A DNA stretch of 64,000 nucleotides from Dehalogenimonas formicexedens (GCF_001953175.1 NZ_CP018258.1:1082210-1146209), one strand, 5' to 3'. Numbered from the stretch's first letter, positions 42,278 to 51,940 are shown. A program made the numbers and translations. Notes: generated by a model not told the origin, from the letters alone.

Positions 42278-42358
42278 TTACTTTTTATTTCCATTTGTAA
42301 TCAGCATATAGACGCCGAGCATGGCTAGCGCTACGAAGACAGATAATAATGGCCCCAT
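42278..42358 (-). CDS. Tiny single-helix membrane protein (26 residues)
   Basis: Reads MGPLLSVFVALAMLGVYMLI then a short TNGNKK tail: one membrane helix with a positive end. GGAGG stands seven bases before the ATG, which is why I accept it despite its size. It lies 20 bases beyond the convergent USP gene. The length is like KdpF, but no kdp genes are nearby. The function is unknown. Confidence 0.55.
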   Translation of the reverse strand: MGPLLSVFVALAMLGVYMLITNGNKK

Positions 42359-42498
42359 CGCAATTCCCTCCGGCATGATCCCTGTCTAACAATAACTGAA
42401 ACTCTGTCTGGGGACATCGGTATTTTTACCTGATTCTTATCGCTAAAGTACGAATTGTCTACGGATTCAGCCCCAATTTTTTGAACGAGAAGGGGAAC

Positions 42499-43101
42499 CT
42501 AGTTTGCCGTAGTGTTGGACCTGGATGCCGGGGCGGGAGATTTGCAAGGGAGACAGACGGAAGCCGATTTGGCGTCTATCTGCGAGAGGTCTCCTACCGA
42601 AAAACTCATTACGCATTTTGGGTCTTCACAGTGACCCAGGTTAAATAGGTGACCAATTTCGTGAGTAGCCTCTTTAACAATCCGCTTAGAAATCAACTTT
42701 GTGTCGTTTGTACCTTCTTCCAGACGATGGGTGGATAGCGTAGCAATACCTTCCTCTGCATCCGCTTCCCCAAATATAAAATCATAATCAGGGCAATACA
42801 AATCGACATCGACGATCGCTAAAAGCTTATCACCAGTCCTTTGTGGGACGGCTTTAAGTCTATTCAATATCTTCGGCGATGAATACTGGTTTCGCCTCCG
42901 GTTGAAAGCGAACGAGACGTTCCAGTTAAGTTCCAACGTCTCTACCGGTACACTGAATTCCTTTTGAAGATGCTCCGATAGCGCCGATAAAACGCCGCCC
43001 GGTAGCGGACTGATCAATCCAAGGATGATCCGGCCGGACTTATTGTCCGCTGAAAAACTTATTGAGCCAGAATTGGGGATTACTTGTTGACTTCTTGGCA
43101 T
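42499..43101 (-). CDS. amzA: Archaemetzincin family zinc metalloprotease
   Basis: 200 residues. The diagnostic zinc site is HEIGHLFNLGHC, followed by CVMSF and a CLPC pair that binds a second zinc in archaemetzincins. The order HExxHxxGxxHC-x5-C-x-M and the Met-turn agree with the family. It has no signal peptide, so it is probably cytoplasmic. Substrates of the bacterial members are not known. Its start overlaps the end of the glutaredoxin-like gene by 22 bases, indicating co-translation. Confidence 0.93.
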   Translation of the reverse strand: MPRSQQVIPNSGSISFSADNKSGRIILGLISPLPGGVLSALSEHLQKEFSVPVETLELNWNVSFAFNRRRNQYSSPKILNRLKAVPQRTGDKLLAIVDVDLYCPDYDFIFGEADAEEGIATLSTHRLEEGTNDTKLISKRIVKEATHEIGHLFNLGHCEDPKCVMSFSVGDLSQIDAKSASVCLPCKSPAPASRSNTTAN

Positions 43102-43331
43102 TTTTGAATCAAGTCGAAGTCCGCCGGTTCAACCAGGATGGAACCATCCGGAAAAACGATGGTCGGCACGCTTCGATTTCCCCTGTTAGTCCGTTCCACG
43201 AAAGCGCACGCGGAAGGATCGCGTTCGATATCAAACCAGGTGTATGGAACTTTTTGTCGGTCCAGGATAGACCTGGAACGGGAGGTGTGGGGGCACCATG
43301 AGGTGCCGTAAAGTTTAGTCGCTTCAGCCAT
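43080..43331 (-). CDS. Glutaredoxin-like protein with a single active-site cysteine
   Basis: 83 residues from the ATG at 43331 (GAAGG before it). Thioredoxin fold of the mycoredoxin/NrdH size: TKLYGTSWCPHTSRSRSILD, then VPTIVFPDGSILVEPADFDL with the cis-Pro. The motif is C-P-H-T, so only the first cysteine is present and it would act as a monothiol enzyme. The gene overlaps amzA by 22 bases. A link between redox state and the protease is possible but inferred. Confidence 0.85.
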   Translation of the reverse strand: MAEATKLYGTSWCPHTSRSRSILDRQKVPYTWFDIERDPSACAFVERTNRGNRSVPTIVFPDGSILVEPADFDLIQKCQEVNK

Positions 43332-43422
43332 GTTACCTTCCCTTCTCATGATTCCGTCCCATATTATTTTAGTCCAGAATTTGCGGAAGCGTTAGCAGAT
43401 TGAAGGGTCGAAAGCGCCTGCC

Positions 43423-43452
43423 TTTACAAGTCTTGAAGTTGAAGGTTAAAAT
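43423..43452 (+). promoter_or_regulatory. Promoter of tRNA-Gly
   Basis: TTTACA (43423-43428) and TAAAAT (43447-43452) with an 18-base spacer, 12 bases upstream of the tRNA. Confidence 0.6.
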
Positions 43453-43464
43453 AGTCCGGATTCT

Positions 43465-43540
43465 GCGGGTGTAACTCAGTTGGTAGAGTGCCTGCTTCCC
43501 AAGCAGGTTGTCGCGGGTTCGAGTCCCGTCACCCGCTCCA
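43465..43540 (+). tRNA. tRNA-Gly (CCC)
   Basis: A 76-base cloverleaf with CCA encoded: acceptor GCGGGTG/CACCCGC, anticodon stem CCTGC/GCAGG with loop TTCCCAA (anticodon CCC, reads GGG), T loop TTCGAGT. It ends 11 bases before the stop of the convergent GlmU-like gene. Confidence 0.95.
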
Positions 43541-43551
43541 CCCATTCACAT

Positions 43552-44769
43552 TCAGGGTTGATTCATTCCGCGGACGACCGCGCCGCATTCAATTTCACCT
43601 CCAACAACACATCCCGGCCAAATCAAAACATTGTCGCCGATAAGCGTGCCCGGATTTAGAGAGACGTTGACACCGCTCTGAACGTTATCACCGATAATCG
43701 CTCCAAATTTGCGCAAACCGGTATCAACGTGGCCGCATCTGATATTGCGGTGATCAAAACGAAGATTGGCTACCTTGGTGCCGGCGCCGAAGTTACAGTT
43801 TTCGCCGATTACGGTATCGCCGATGTAACTGAGGTGCGGGATTTTACTTCCAGACATGATTATCGAATTTTTTATTTCGACTGAGGCGCCGATTCGGGAC
43901 CGGTTGCCGATGGCGGTCGAGCCTCGTATATAACAGTTAGGACCGATATCGCAGTCGTCGCCAATGATCACAGGGCCGACAATATAAGAGCCAGATCTAA
44001 TTATGCTGTCTTTTCCAACAATGCAAAGGCTTTCAATGTGAGCTCCCGGTTCGATCACGCCATCACAACGTGATTCCATCCCGGACAGTATCTTTTCATT
44101 TGTACTCAAAAGTTCCCAAGGATAACTCACGGTCAACCAATTTTCTACCGGTTGACAGCTGATACCAAATCCATCTTCGATCAGAATTTCCAGCGATCGT
44201 GTGATTTCGTATTGGCCTCGAGGGGATTTTTCGGTGCGGTCAATAGCCTGGAATATGGTGTGGGTAAATAAATAGGCGCCGGCGTTGGCTAGTTTAGAGG
44301 CAGGCAATTCAGGCTTTTCTACAATGCGTTTGACCATGCCATTTTCGACCTCGATGATTCCGAGCCCGGCGGGATCGTTAACCTCTTGCACGGCAATGGC
44401 GGTCGACTGGGAACTCGCCAACCGTTCGATGTCCTCTTTAGCGAAAATAGCATCCCCGTTAAGAACGATGAAGCGATCGCCGACAATTCGCTGTGCCAGT
44501 TTTACGGCACTGGCAGTGCCAGTCGCCTCATTCTGCACGAGATAAGAAATCCGAATCTTCCACCGGGAACCGTCTCCGAAGTAGTTCCTGATCGAGGCGT
44601 CTTTGTAACCGACGATGAAAACAAACTCACTTATTCCAGCGTTGACGCACTCAAGCAAGAGTCGCTCAAGAATGGGCTTATTGGCCACCGGAATCATTGG
44701 TTTAGGACGGGCAAAGGTCAAAGGCCTCATGCGCCTGCCTTCTCCCGCGGTGAGGATTACCGCCTTCAA
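43552..44769 (-). CDS. Bifunctional sugar-1-phosphate nucleotidylyltransferase/acetyltransferase (GlmU-like)
   Basis: 405 residues. The N-terminal nucleotidyltransferase has MKAVILTAGEGRRMRPLTFA, the G-x-G-x-R-x-x-P-x-T signature, and FIVLNGDAIF. The C-terminal part is a left-handed beta helix of hexapeptide repeats (CIVGKDSIIRSGSYIVGPVI onward). This is the GlmU-like form common in archaea and Chloroflexota, which can make UDP-GlcNAc or dTDP-sugars. It overlaps the GlmM-type gene by four bases, so the pair probably carries out the steps from glucosamine-6-phosphate to UDP-N-acetylglucosamine. True substrate is inferred. Confidence 0.88.
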   Translation of the reverse strand: MKAVILTAGEGRRMRPLTFARPKPMIPVANKPILERLLLECVNAGISEFVFIVGYKDASIRNYFGDGSRWKIRISYLVQNEATGTASAVKLAQRIVGDRFIVLNGDAIFAKEDIERLASSQSTAIAVQEVNDPAGLGIIEVENGMVKRIVEKPELPASKLANAGAYLFTHTIFQAIDRTEKSPRGQYEITRSLEILIEDGFGISCQPVENWLTVSYPWELLSTNEKILSGMESRCDGVIEPGAHIESLCIVGKDSIIRSGSYIVGPVIIGDDCDIGPNCYIRGSTAIGNRSRIGASVEIKNSIIMSGSKIPHLSYIGDTVIGENCNFGAGTKVANLRFDHRNIRCGHVDTGLRKFGAIIGDNVQSGVNVSLNPGTLIGDNVLIWPGCVVGGEIECGAVVRGMNQP

Positions 44770-46052
44770 TTAAGCGCCCTTTCGATCACATCGACAACTT
44801 GGGAGTACCGGGTAGAAACCCATTCCTCAGCGATTCCCTCAACGGTCAAACGGATCTTCGGTTCGGTGCCGGAAGGTCGTACCAGTACCCAGCCTTCTGG
44901 GAAAACCAGCTTGATTCCATCCGTCTTGTCGATGGAATACGGCTTCAACCCCGAAACAAGAACGGTAACAAGATCCTCAAACCCTAAATTACCCAGGTCA
45001 TGGCTTCCCCGCATGATCGGGAGGGATTTGAAAGAACGGTTAAAGGTCGATAGATTTCCTTTACTTGCGATATCGACCAAACAGGCCGCGGCGAAAATCC
45101 CATCCGGACATAGCGTGTTAGCAGGAAATATCCAGGCGCCGCAGGGTTCACCGCCGAAATCCCCGCCTTGTTTCAATTCTTCTGAAACATAATTATCGCC
45201 CACTCTGGTACGGCGAACGTTGAATTTTTGCTTATCGATTGCCATCGAAGCATCGATGGTGGTAACAATGTTTTTGGCCTCCAAGTGTCCGGCGAGCAAG
45301 CACAACATTTTATCGCCGCTAATGTACTTACCCTGGTCATCTACGGCCATCATCCGGTCCGCATCGCCGTCGTGCGCTAAACCCAAATCAGCTCCGACCC
45401 TCAGTACGGTACTTTTAAGCTCGGTCAAATTTTTTTTAAGGGGTTCCACCGGGTGCGTGGGAAAACCGCTGGGGTTCGAATTGATCGCATGCACCCTGCA
45501 ACCGATGGACTCCAGTAAGCTCGGCGTAATCATGGAAGCCGCCCCTGAAGCGCAATCGACGACAACCTTGAGGCTGTATTTTTTCGGGAACCGGTCCCGG
45601 ATAAATTCGATGTGGCGTTCAATCGCGCCGCTGTAAGTCTCGCTTTCACATATTTCATCCCAAGAGACTCTCGGCGCGGATTGCCGGGACACCGCTTCTT
45701 CGATTTCACGTTGTTGCAGCGGGCTGAAAGCAGACCCATCAGGATTGAGAAGCTTAAGCCCGTTGTACTCAGGCGGATTGTGAGATGCGGTCACCATCAC
45801 GGCGCAGTCGAAATCCCTTCCAGACATGGCAAGGGTCGGTGTCGGAACCAGTCCGGCGTCGAAAACCTTTGCGCCAGAAAGGCTGAGACCGGCGGCAGAA
45901 ACGTGCCTGAGCAGGTCGGAGGTTGTCCGGGCGTCCCGCCCCAGAATTACCCTGCGGTATCGGGTTCCGATCGCTGCTGAGGTCTTGAAAACGACATCGA
46001 CCAATTCCTGATCGAACACTTTTCTGATCCCTGAAGTACCGAAAAGACGCAT
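44766..46052 (-). CDS. glmM: Phosphoglucosamine mutase-like phosphohexomutase
   Basis: 428 residues of the alpha-D-phosphohexomutase family. The phosphoserine loop is VTASHNPPEYNG near residue 83, the metal-binding loop DGDADRMM near 215, the sugar loop GGEPCGAWIF, and the phosphate-binding loop RPSGTEPKIR near the end. It lies upstream of and overlaps the GlmU-like gene. Amino-sugar specificity is inferred from that pairing; phosphomannomutase or phosphoglucomutase activity is possible for this archaeal-like type. Confidence 0.88.
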   Translation of the reverse strand: MRLFGTSGIRKVFDQELVDVVFKTSAAIGTRYRRVILGRDARTTSDLLRHVSAAGLSLSGAKVFDAGLVPTPTLAMSGRDFDCAVMVTASHNPPEYNGLKLLNPDGSAFSPLQQREIEEAVSRQSAPRVSWDEICESETYSGAIERHIEFIRDRFPKKYSLKVVVDCASGAASMITPSLLESIGCRVHAINSNPSGFPTHPVEPLKKNLTELKSTVLRVGADLGLAHDGDADRMMAVDDQGKYISGDKMLCLLAGHLEAKNIVTTIDASMAIDKQKFNVRRTRVGDNYVSEELKQGGDFGGEPCGAWIFPANTLCPDGIFAAACLVDIASKGNLSTFNRSFKSLPIMRGSHDLGNLGFEDLVTVLVSGLKPYSIDKTDGIKLVFPEGWVLVRPSGTEPKIRLTVEGIAEEWVSTRYSQVVDVIERALN

Positions 46053-46137
46053 TTATCGATTCTAATTTGTTGGGCTCATCCTGTCAAAGCGCCTGATTGC
46101 TATTTGCCAGGTGATTGGCACAGGGATATCTGAATTA

Positions 46138-46159
46138 AGCCGCGCGCGAAGGCGCGGCT
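46138..46159. other. GC-rich hairpin upstream of glmM
   Basis: AGCCGCGC (46138-46145) pairs with GCGCGGCT (46152-46159). On the minus strand it is followed by TTAATT, so it may be a weak terminator for the small gene before glmM. Confidence 0.4.
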
Positions 46160-46201
46160 AGATGACCGATTCGGTGGCAAAGCGTGGAAATCCGGCAAGG
46201 A

Positions 46202-46498
46202 CTATTTTTCGGCGGTCTGGCGGGAACGCCTTTGCCGGGTTGTCGGTTTGATCTTTATGTCCAGTTGCGGATAGATTGAAGGTAAAAGCTGCTTGGTTTC
46301 CTGGGTGATCTCTTCCAACCGGTCAATAATAAGAACGCTCCTGGCATCCCGGGCATCGCCCTGAGAGTTCTGGTCGGGTGCCAGGCTATTGCACTGAGCC
46401 CTGAGCGAATAATATTCGCTGGTTAGCCTGATAAGCTGTAAACGGGCTTCCTCGGTGGCTAACGGCTCGGCAGCCGGGCTGTTTTGATCTTGTTCCAT
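46202..46498 (-). CDS. Small hypothetical soluble protein
   Basis: 98 residues from the ATG at 46498, preferred over an upstream ATG at 46540 because AGAGGG lies close before it. It appears helical with a central LQLIRLTSEYYSLRAQCNSL, and ends in a basic run RQRRSRQTAEK. No family is recognised. It is on the same strand as the MMPL exporter upstream and the GlmM gene downstream. Confidence 0.6.
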   Translation of the reverse strand: MEQDQNSPAAEPLATEEARLQLIRLTSEYYSLRAQCNSLAPDQNSQGDARDARSVLIIDRLEEITQETKQLLPSIYPQLDIKIKPTTRQRRSRQTAEK

Positions 46499-46612
46499 AA
46501 TCCCTCTGGCTCTTGAAGAGAGATTATACCCGTCAAACACGATAATAACAGCCCTACGTTGGTACTATTTTGGCGCATTTTCTTCTGAATTCGCCAAACT
46601 TTGGTAAATTGC

Positions 46613-49105
46613 CTATTGTCTCGTCAGGTTGCCGCCCCCCGGCCACCAGTTAAACCTCCCTAACACCCGCGCCACAGCCGGCACCAGCAAAGCCCGTACG
46701 ATGAAGGTATCGAGGATGATGCCGAGGGCTATGGCCATGCCTATCTGATGAACCATCTGGAGCGGCGAAAGAATGAGCACGCTGAAGGTGCCCGCCAGTA
46801 TGATTCCGCAGGTGCTGATGACGCCGCCGGTGTGGCTTACGGCAGCAGCCACAGCCTGTTTGTTCGGGACTGAAGAGGCTTCTTCCCTGATCCTGGACAT
46901 CAGGAAAAGGTTATAGTCAGCTCCGACAGCTACCAGCATGATAAAAATGAAAAGCGGCAGTACATATATGATCGGTTCTCTGGATATGTTTTGGACGAAA
47001 AAAGTGGTAAACCCCAGGGTGGCTCCGAAATTGAATAGAACCGTGGCCACCATGTAAAGCGGCGCTACCAGGCTCCGCAACACGATCACCAGGATCACGA
47101 AAATGGCGGCTACCGACGGTATTGCCACGCGGCCAAAATCAGCCGTCGTTACGGAAATGGTGTCCGCGTATCGGGCAGTTTCCCCGCCAACATAAGTCTT
47201 GTTGATGGTAGCCAATTGGGCTTCTTTGACGGCGATATCTTCTCGAAACCCTGGAATCAAAGCCACCGCTTCATCGGAATACGGGTCCAAATCCAAGATA
47301 ATGTTGATCCGGGAATAGGTCTTGTCGGTGGAAAAGAAGGTTTGATACAACCATGCAGTGAACGGAGTCGATACTTCCAGGTTGAATTCCTGAATCATCT
47401 GGCCCAGCCCGGCACTCAACCCGTCAGCGGCTGGAACGAGCTGGGATAGCAGAGGGGGAAGTTCGGTTTGCGGGGCTTTCTGAATTGTTGCCAGAAGCTG
47501 AGCTGCGGTTTGAGCGGCTGTTGCCGCCTGCTGAAACGCAGGGCTGCTAATGATTCCGGGGTATCTCAGTGGCAATGAGCCAAGCATTTCCCCCGCCTGC
47601 TCGAGAGGAACAGTCATCGAACTATCGAAACGACCGGTGGCAATATTATCGGCGACCGCCTGAATCTGTTCTGCCAAGGCGCTCAAAGCGGTCGACGGAG
47701 CGTTAAAATATTCCACCCGCATCACTCCCGGCAGCGTGGAAACGTAGGCCGCTAGTTCGTCGACATCCTGCCGCGGCGCAATATCGGTGAAATCTGATCC
47801 GGTCGAGCTGACCAGCAGATAGAGAGGCTGGAGTTCACCCTTGGAAAAATGGGATTGGATCACCTGGAATCCGGCGGCCGCCTCGACTTCTGCGGGCATC
47901 TGGGCGATGACATCTGCCGAACGCTTCAGCGAAGGCAAGAACACGTACGGCACCGCCAGGACGACAATAACCGGCAAGATGATGAGCCATGGTTTGGATA
48001 CTACGAAAGCGGAAATCCTGCTCCATCCGATATTTTTACCGGCAACCCGGGCTGCCTCCCCAGGCCAGAACAGTTTACTGCCAAAAATGACCATGAGAGC
48101 CGGCACCAACGTGATTCCGGCTAAAAGAGTGATGGCAACCCCGGTGGCCAGGGCGACGCCGACCGATTTGGTCATACCGAACTGAGACACCCAGAGGCAC
48201 AGGAAAGCGATAATCACCGTCAGTGCGCTGGCCGAGATCACAGGACCAATTTTCGCCATCGTGTATCCAACGGCATCATGACGCCGGGCAGCCAATTCTT
48301 CCCTTAAACGGGAAATGATGAACAAGCAATAGTCAGTTCCTATCCCGAAAATGATAACCACCAGGTAGGCATCGGCGAGGGTAGATACTTTTAGTCCGGA
48401 TTCGGCCATGAAACCTACCAGTCCCCGCGCGATAAGGAAACTCCACCCGATGGCGATGAGCGGAACCATCGAAGCGACCGGGGAGCGGTAAGCGATCAAC
48501 AACAAAACAGCCACCAGGACAATGGTGACCAGGGTTGTCCGATCTATGGTACTGTTTATTGATTGAAACAGGTCCTTGGAAATAGCTACCTGACCCGTGA
48601 CATAGACATTCCCCGGATGCGGGTTCCCGGATATGTAATTCCGGATAGTGTCGACCGCAGCTTGAGACGAAGGTACCAGAGAAGGTTGGCCAAGTCCGAC
48701 GTTTATCAGCATGACGGTGTTATCCGCGCTGATGAGAACCGGCTCTAGCGCCGGGTTATCGAAGACGGAGGTCACCGTTTTGATGTTATCCGGGCCGCTG
48801 TCGGAAAGCAACCAGTCGCGTAAGGCGCGGGCGAAAACGTTGTCAGCCTCCGAGAGGCCCAGGGTGTTCTCGATGACTATCTCAAGGGAACTGGCAGGTG
48901 CATCCGGGGCTGTATAAAAGCGGTTTTTGATGATATCCCGAGCCAGGGTGGATTCGGTGTCCGAAGGCAAAAACTGGCTGTCGTCATTGATCCCGACATC
49001 GGACAGTTTCGGAGCAAAAAGGAACGAGGCGATGGCCGCGCCGGTCCAAACGACGGCGATCAGCCATTTGTACCGTCTTGAGATGCTGGCAATCGTTTTG
49101 AACAT
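46613..49105 (-). CDS. MMPL-family RND exporter
   Basis: 830 residues. It has the two-half MMPL design: one helix near residue 15, a large extracytoplasmic loop, then five to six membrane helices around 175-340, and the same arrangement in the second half with helices around 650-800. Functionally telling segments are IFGIGTDYCLFIISRLREEL and VAVGADYNLFLMSRIREEA, the paired G-x-D-Y-x-L-F motifs that carry protons. Such proteins export lipids or hydrophobic drugs. No lipid-synthesis gene is adjacent, so the substrate is open. Confidence 0.93.
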   Translation of the reverse strand: MFKTIASISRRYKWLIAVVWTGAAIASFLFAPKLSDVGINDDSQFLPSDTESTLARDIIKNRFYTAPDAPASSLEIVIENTLGLSEADNVFARALRDWLLSDSGPDNIKTVTSVFDNPALEPVLISADNTVMLINVGLGQPSLVPSSQAAVDTIRNYISGNPHPGNVYVTGQVAISKDLFQSINSTIDRTTLVTIVLVAVLLLIAYRSPVASMVPLIAIGWSFLIARGLVGFMAESGLKVSTLADAYLVVIIFGIGTDYCLFIISRLREELAARRHDAVGYTMAKIGPVISASALTVIIAFLCLWVSQFGMTKSVGVALATGVAITLLAGITLVPALMVIFGSKLFWPGEAARVAGKNIGWSRISAFVVSKPWLIILPVIVVLAVPYVFLPSLKRSADVIAQMPAEVEAAAGFQVIQSHFSKGELQPLYLLVSSTGSDFTDIAPRQDVDELAAYVSTLPGVMRVEYFNAPSTALSALAEQIQAVADNIATGRFDSSMTVPLEQAGEMLGSLPLRYPGIISSPAFQQAATAAQTAAQLLATIQKAPQTELPPLLSQLVPAADGLSAGLGQMIQEFNLEVSTPFTAWLYQTFFSTDKTYSRINIILDLDPYSDEAVALIPGFREDIAVKEAQLATINKTYVGGETARYADTISVTTADFGRVAIPSVAAIFVILVIVLRSLVAPLYMVATVLFNFGATLGFTTFFVQNISREPIIYVLPLFIFIMLVAVGADYNLFLMSRIREEASSVPNKQAVAAAVSHTGGVISTCGIILAGTFSVLILSPLQMVHQIGMAIALGIILDTFIVRALLVPAVARVLGRFNWWPGGGNLTRQ

Positions 49106-49232
49106 CGATTAATCTTACATCTGCCAACACCAGGCTTCAAAGAACCCCCTTACCCTGACAAGGGACCGCATTTTTATTAGATTTTGGATTTATGTTATAC
49201 TTCTGCTTTGATAAAAGAATAAGAGGAAGAAT

Positions 49233-49496
49233 TTGGAAAAACAGGAAAAGATCAACGTTATCGATGCCTTCAAGCGCCATCCGAAGGATACCGGCTCCGC
49301 CGAGGTGCAGGTTGCCATTCTTTCGGCGCGCATCAACCAGCTTACCGCGCACATGGCCGCCAACAAACAGGACTCTCATACCAAGCGGAACCTGTTGAGG
49401 CTCGTTGGTCAGCGCAGGCGCATGCTGGCTTACCTCCGTCGCGAGGACGCCACCCGTTACCAGGACCTTATCGCCAAGATCGGCTTGCGCAAATAA
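49233..49496 (+). CDS. rpsO: 30S ribosomal protein S15
   Basis: 87 residues, normal for S15, with the signature [20 protein letters not shown] and [20 protein letters not shown]. It starts with TTG, preceded by AGAGGAAG. It binds 16S rRNA and is usually followed by pnp, as here, 114 bases downstream. Regulation of rpsO-pnp by S15 and PNPase is known in other bacteria; no specific hairpin is assigned here. Confidence 0.97.
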   Translation: MEKQEKINVIDAFKRHPKDTGSAEVQVAILSARINQLTAHMAANKQDSHTKRNLLRLVGQRRRMLAYLRREDATRYQDLIAKIGLRK

Positions 49497-49610
49497 TAAT
49501 TTAGCGCTCTGCCCGTATCCGGATAGGGCTGAAAAACGGCTCCAGCTTACCGGCGTTCCCTCCAGGGCAAGCCCAAGGGCAAAGCTCTATTTTCGCATAA
49601 GGAGAATCCA

Positions 49611-51812
49611 TTGGCATCGATCCACACTTTTGAAAGAACCATCGGCGGGCGCAAGCTCGTTATCGAACACGGCAAACTAGCCTGGCAGGCCAACGGCGCC
49701 GTGACCTTGCGTTACGGCGATACCGAAATTTTGGCCACGGCGGTCGTCGCTAAAGAAGCCAAACCCGGAACCGACTTCCTGCCGTTGACCATCGACGTCG
49801 AGGAACGAATGTATGCCGCGGGCAAGATCCCCGGGGGCTTTATCCGCCGTGAAGGCCGGGCCACCGAAGCCGCCACCCTCGCCAGCCGCTTAGCCGATCG
49901 CCCCATCCGTCCGCTGCTGCCCAAGTACTGGCGGCGCGAAATCCAGGTTATCCTGACCGTGCTCGCCGCGGATCAGGAGAACGACCCGGACGTCCTGGGC
50001 GTTATCGGTGCCTCCTGCGCCCTGGGCATATCCGAAATGCCTTTCGAAGGGCCTATTTCAGCAGTTCATGTCGGCTATATCAACGGCGAATTTGTGCTCA
50101 ACCCAACCTTTTCCCAGTTACCCGAAAGCAAGCTTGATGTGGTCGTTGCCAGCACCAAGCATGCCGTTACAATGCTGGAAGCCGGCGCTCGGGAGACGCC
50201 AGAAGCGCTGATGCTGGAGGCTATCCGGTTTGGCCATGCCGCCAACCAGGAGATAATCGCCCTTCAGGAAGAAGTGATCGCCGCCGTCGGCAAGACTAAG
50301 TGGCATGTAGATCCCCCCGTCGTGGACGAGGCTCTGGTGCAGAAGATATCGATCGCCATCGACGACAGGCTACCCGGGGCTTTCTACCAGGCAGACAAGG
50401 CTCAGCGGACCGAAAACCTTGAAAAACTGTCGCAGGAACTGATCGCCGACCTGGGTGAAGAATTTGAAACCGCCGCCATAATGGCCGCCTACGACAAGAA
50501 GATTCGCAAGTTGGTACGTTCGACCGCCCTTGACAAGAATGAACGTGTCTCAGGCCGCGGCATTACCGAGATCCGGGAACTATCCGCCGACGTGAGCATC
50601 CTGCCCCGCGTTCACGGGTCCGCCCTTTTTTCTCGAGGTATGACCCAGATCCTGAACGTCATAACCCTTGGTTCACTCCAGATGGAACAGAAACTGGACA
50701 ACATCTCTCCGGAAGAAACCAAGCGGTATATCCACCATTACAATTTCCCGCCCTACTCCACCGGTGAGACCAAGCGTCTCGGCGGTCAGGGCCGCCGTGA
50801 AATAGGTCATGGCGCCTTGGCTGAGCGGGCATTACTGCCGGTCATCCCATCGGAGTCTGAGTTCCCCTACGCCATGCGCCTTGTTTCGGAAGCGGTATCT
50901 TCCAACGGTTCGACCTCCATGGCCTCAACCTGCGCCTCAAGCCTTTCGCTGATGGATGCCGGGGTGCCTATCAAGAAAGCCGTGGCCGGTATCTCTATTG
51001 GGCTTATAACCGACGACGAAAACCGGGACAGGTTCGTGACCCTGACCGATATCGAAGGGCTCGAAGACAATTACGGCGACATGGACTTCAAGGTAGCCGG
51101 GACGCGTGACGGCATCACCGCCATTCAACTGGATATCAAGCTCAAGGGCATCAGCTTCGCTATCATCGAAAAAACGCTGTCGCAGGCCAGAGAAGCCCGC
51201 ATGGTTATACTTGATGTCATGGACAAGTCTATTTCGCAACCTCGCGCCGAGCTTTCGCCCTTCGCGCCACGAATGTACAAGCTGAAGATCGATCCCGGTA
51301 AGATAGGTACCGTCATCGGCCCCGGCGGACGGGTAATCCGGTCGATCATTGATGAGACCAAGACCACTATCGATATCGAAGACGACGGTACGGTGATCAT
51401 TGGAGCAACCGACGCTGCCGCCGCCAACAAGGCCATCGCCATTGTCGAAGGCTTGACCAAGGACGTCGAGCCCGGAAGCGTTTACACCGGCAAGGTCACC
51501 CGCATCATGAGCTTTGGCGCTTTCGTGGAAATTTTGCCCGGCAAGGAAGGAATGGTCCATATCTCCGAGCTCGCCAACCGCCGGGTCGACAAAGTTGAAG
51601 ACGTGGTCAAACTAGGCGACGTTATCCAGGTGAAGGTCACCGAGATCGATTCCCAGGGCCGGATCAACCTTTCCCGCCGCGCTTTGCTGCCCCCGCCTAC
51701 CGCGGAGGAACAGGAAGCGATGAAGCGGCAGGGCCCACCTCCCGGAGGCTTCCCCCGCTCGGCTCCCGGCGCGCCGATGGACAGAGGCGGAAGACCACCT
51801 TTCAGGCGGTAA
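49611..51812 (+). CDS. pnp: Polyribonucleotide nucleotidyltransferase (PNPase)
   Basis: 733 residues with the full order: two RNase PH-like domains (GRKLVIEHGKLAWQANGAVT and FSRGMTQILNVITLGS), KH domain (IGTVIGPGGRVIRSIIDETK) near residue 565, and S1 domain (GKVTRIMSFGAFVEILPGKE) near 625. A short Pro/Gly/Arg-rich tail follows. It degrades RNA from the 3' end using phosphate. TTG start with AAGGAG seven bases upstream. It shares the transcription unit with rpsO. Confidence 0.97.
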   Translation: MASIHTFERTIGGRKLVIEHGKLAWQANGAVTLRYGDTEILATAVVAKEAKPGTDFLPLTIDVEERMYAAGKIPGGFIRREGRATEAATLASRLADRPIRPLLPKYWRREIQVILTVLAADQENDPDVLGVIGASCALGISEMPFEGPISAVHVGYINGEFVLNPTFSQLPESKLDVVVASTKHAVTMLEAGARETPEALMLEAIRFGHAANQEIIALQEEVIAAVGKTKWHVDPPVVDEALVQKISIAIDDRLPGAFYQADKAQRTENLEKLSQELIADLGEEFETAAIMAAYDKKIRKLVRSTALDKNERVSGRGITEIRELSADVSILPRVHGSALFSRGMTQILNVITLGSLQMEQKLDNISPEETKRYIHHYNFPPYSTGETKRLGGQGRREIGHGALAERALLPVIPSESEFPYAMRLVSEAVSSNGSTSMASTCASSLSLMDAGVPIKKAVAGISIGLITDDENRDRFVTLTDIEGLEDNYGDMDFKVAGTRDGITAIQLDIKLKGISFAIIEKTLSQAREARMVILDVMDKSISQPRAELSPFAPRMYKLKIDPGKIGTVIGPGGRVIRSIIDETKTTIDIEDDGTVIIGATDAAAANKAIAIVEGLTKDVEPGSVYTGKVTRIMSFGAFVEILPGKEGMVHISELANRRVDKVEDVVKLGDVIQVKVTEIDSQGRINLSRRALLPPPTAEEQEAMKRQGPPPGGFPRSAPGAPMDRGGRPPFRR

Positions 51813-51894
51813 ACACAAGATCCGGATTTCGAAATTCGCAACAAACCAACGAGAACCCAGGTAAAATGATCGGAACCGAAGGGTTTTGAGGTTG

Positions 51895-51920
51895 CAGGGA
51901 CACGGCAAGCCGTGTCCCTG
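51895..51920. repeat. Perfect palindrome CAGGGACACGGC-AA-GCCGTGTCCCTG
   Basis: Twelve-base arms around AA, followed by TGTTTT. It lies between pnp and dapB and could terminate pnp transcription. The same core occurs at 59427-59454, so it is also a dispersed repeat. Confidence 0.7.
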
Positions 51921-51940
51921 TGTTTTAAGGAGGCAACATA

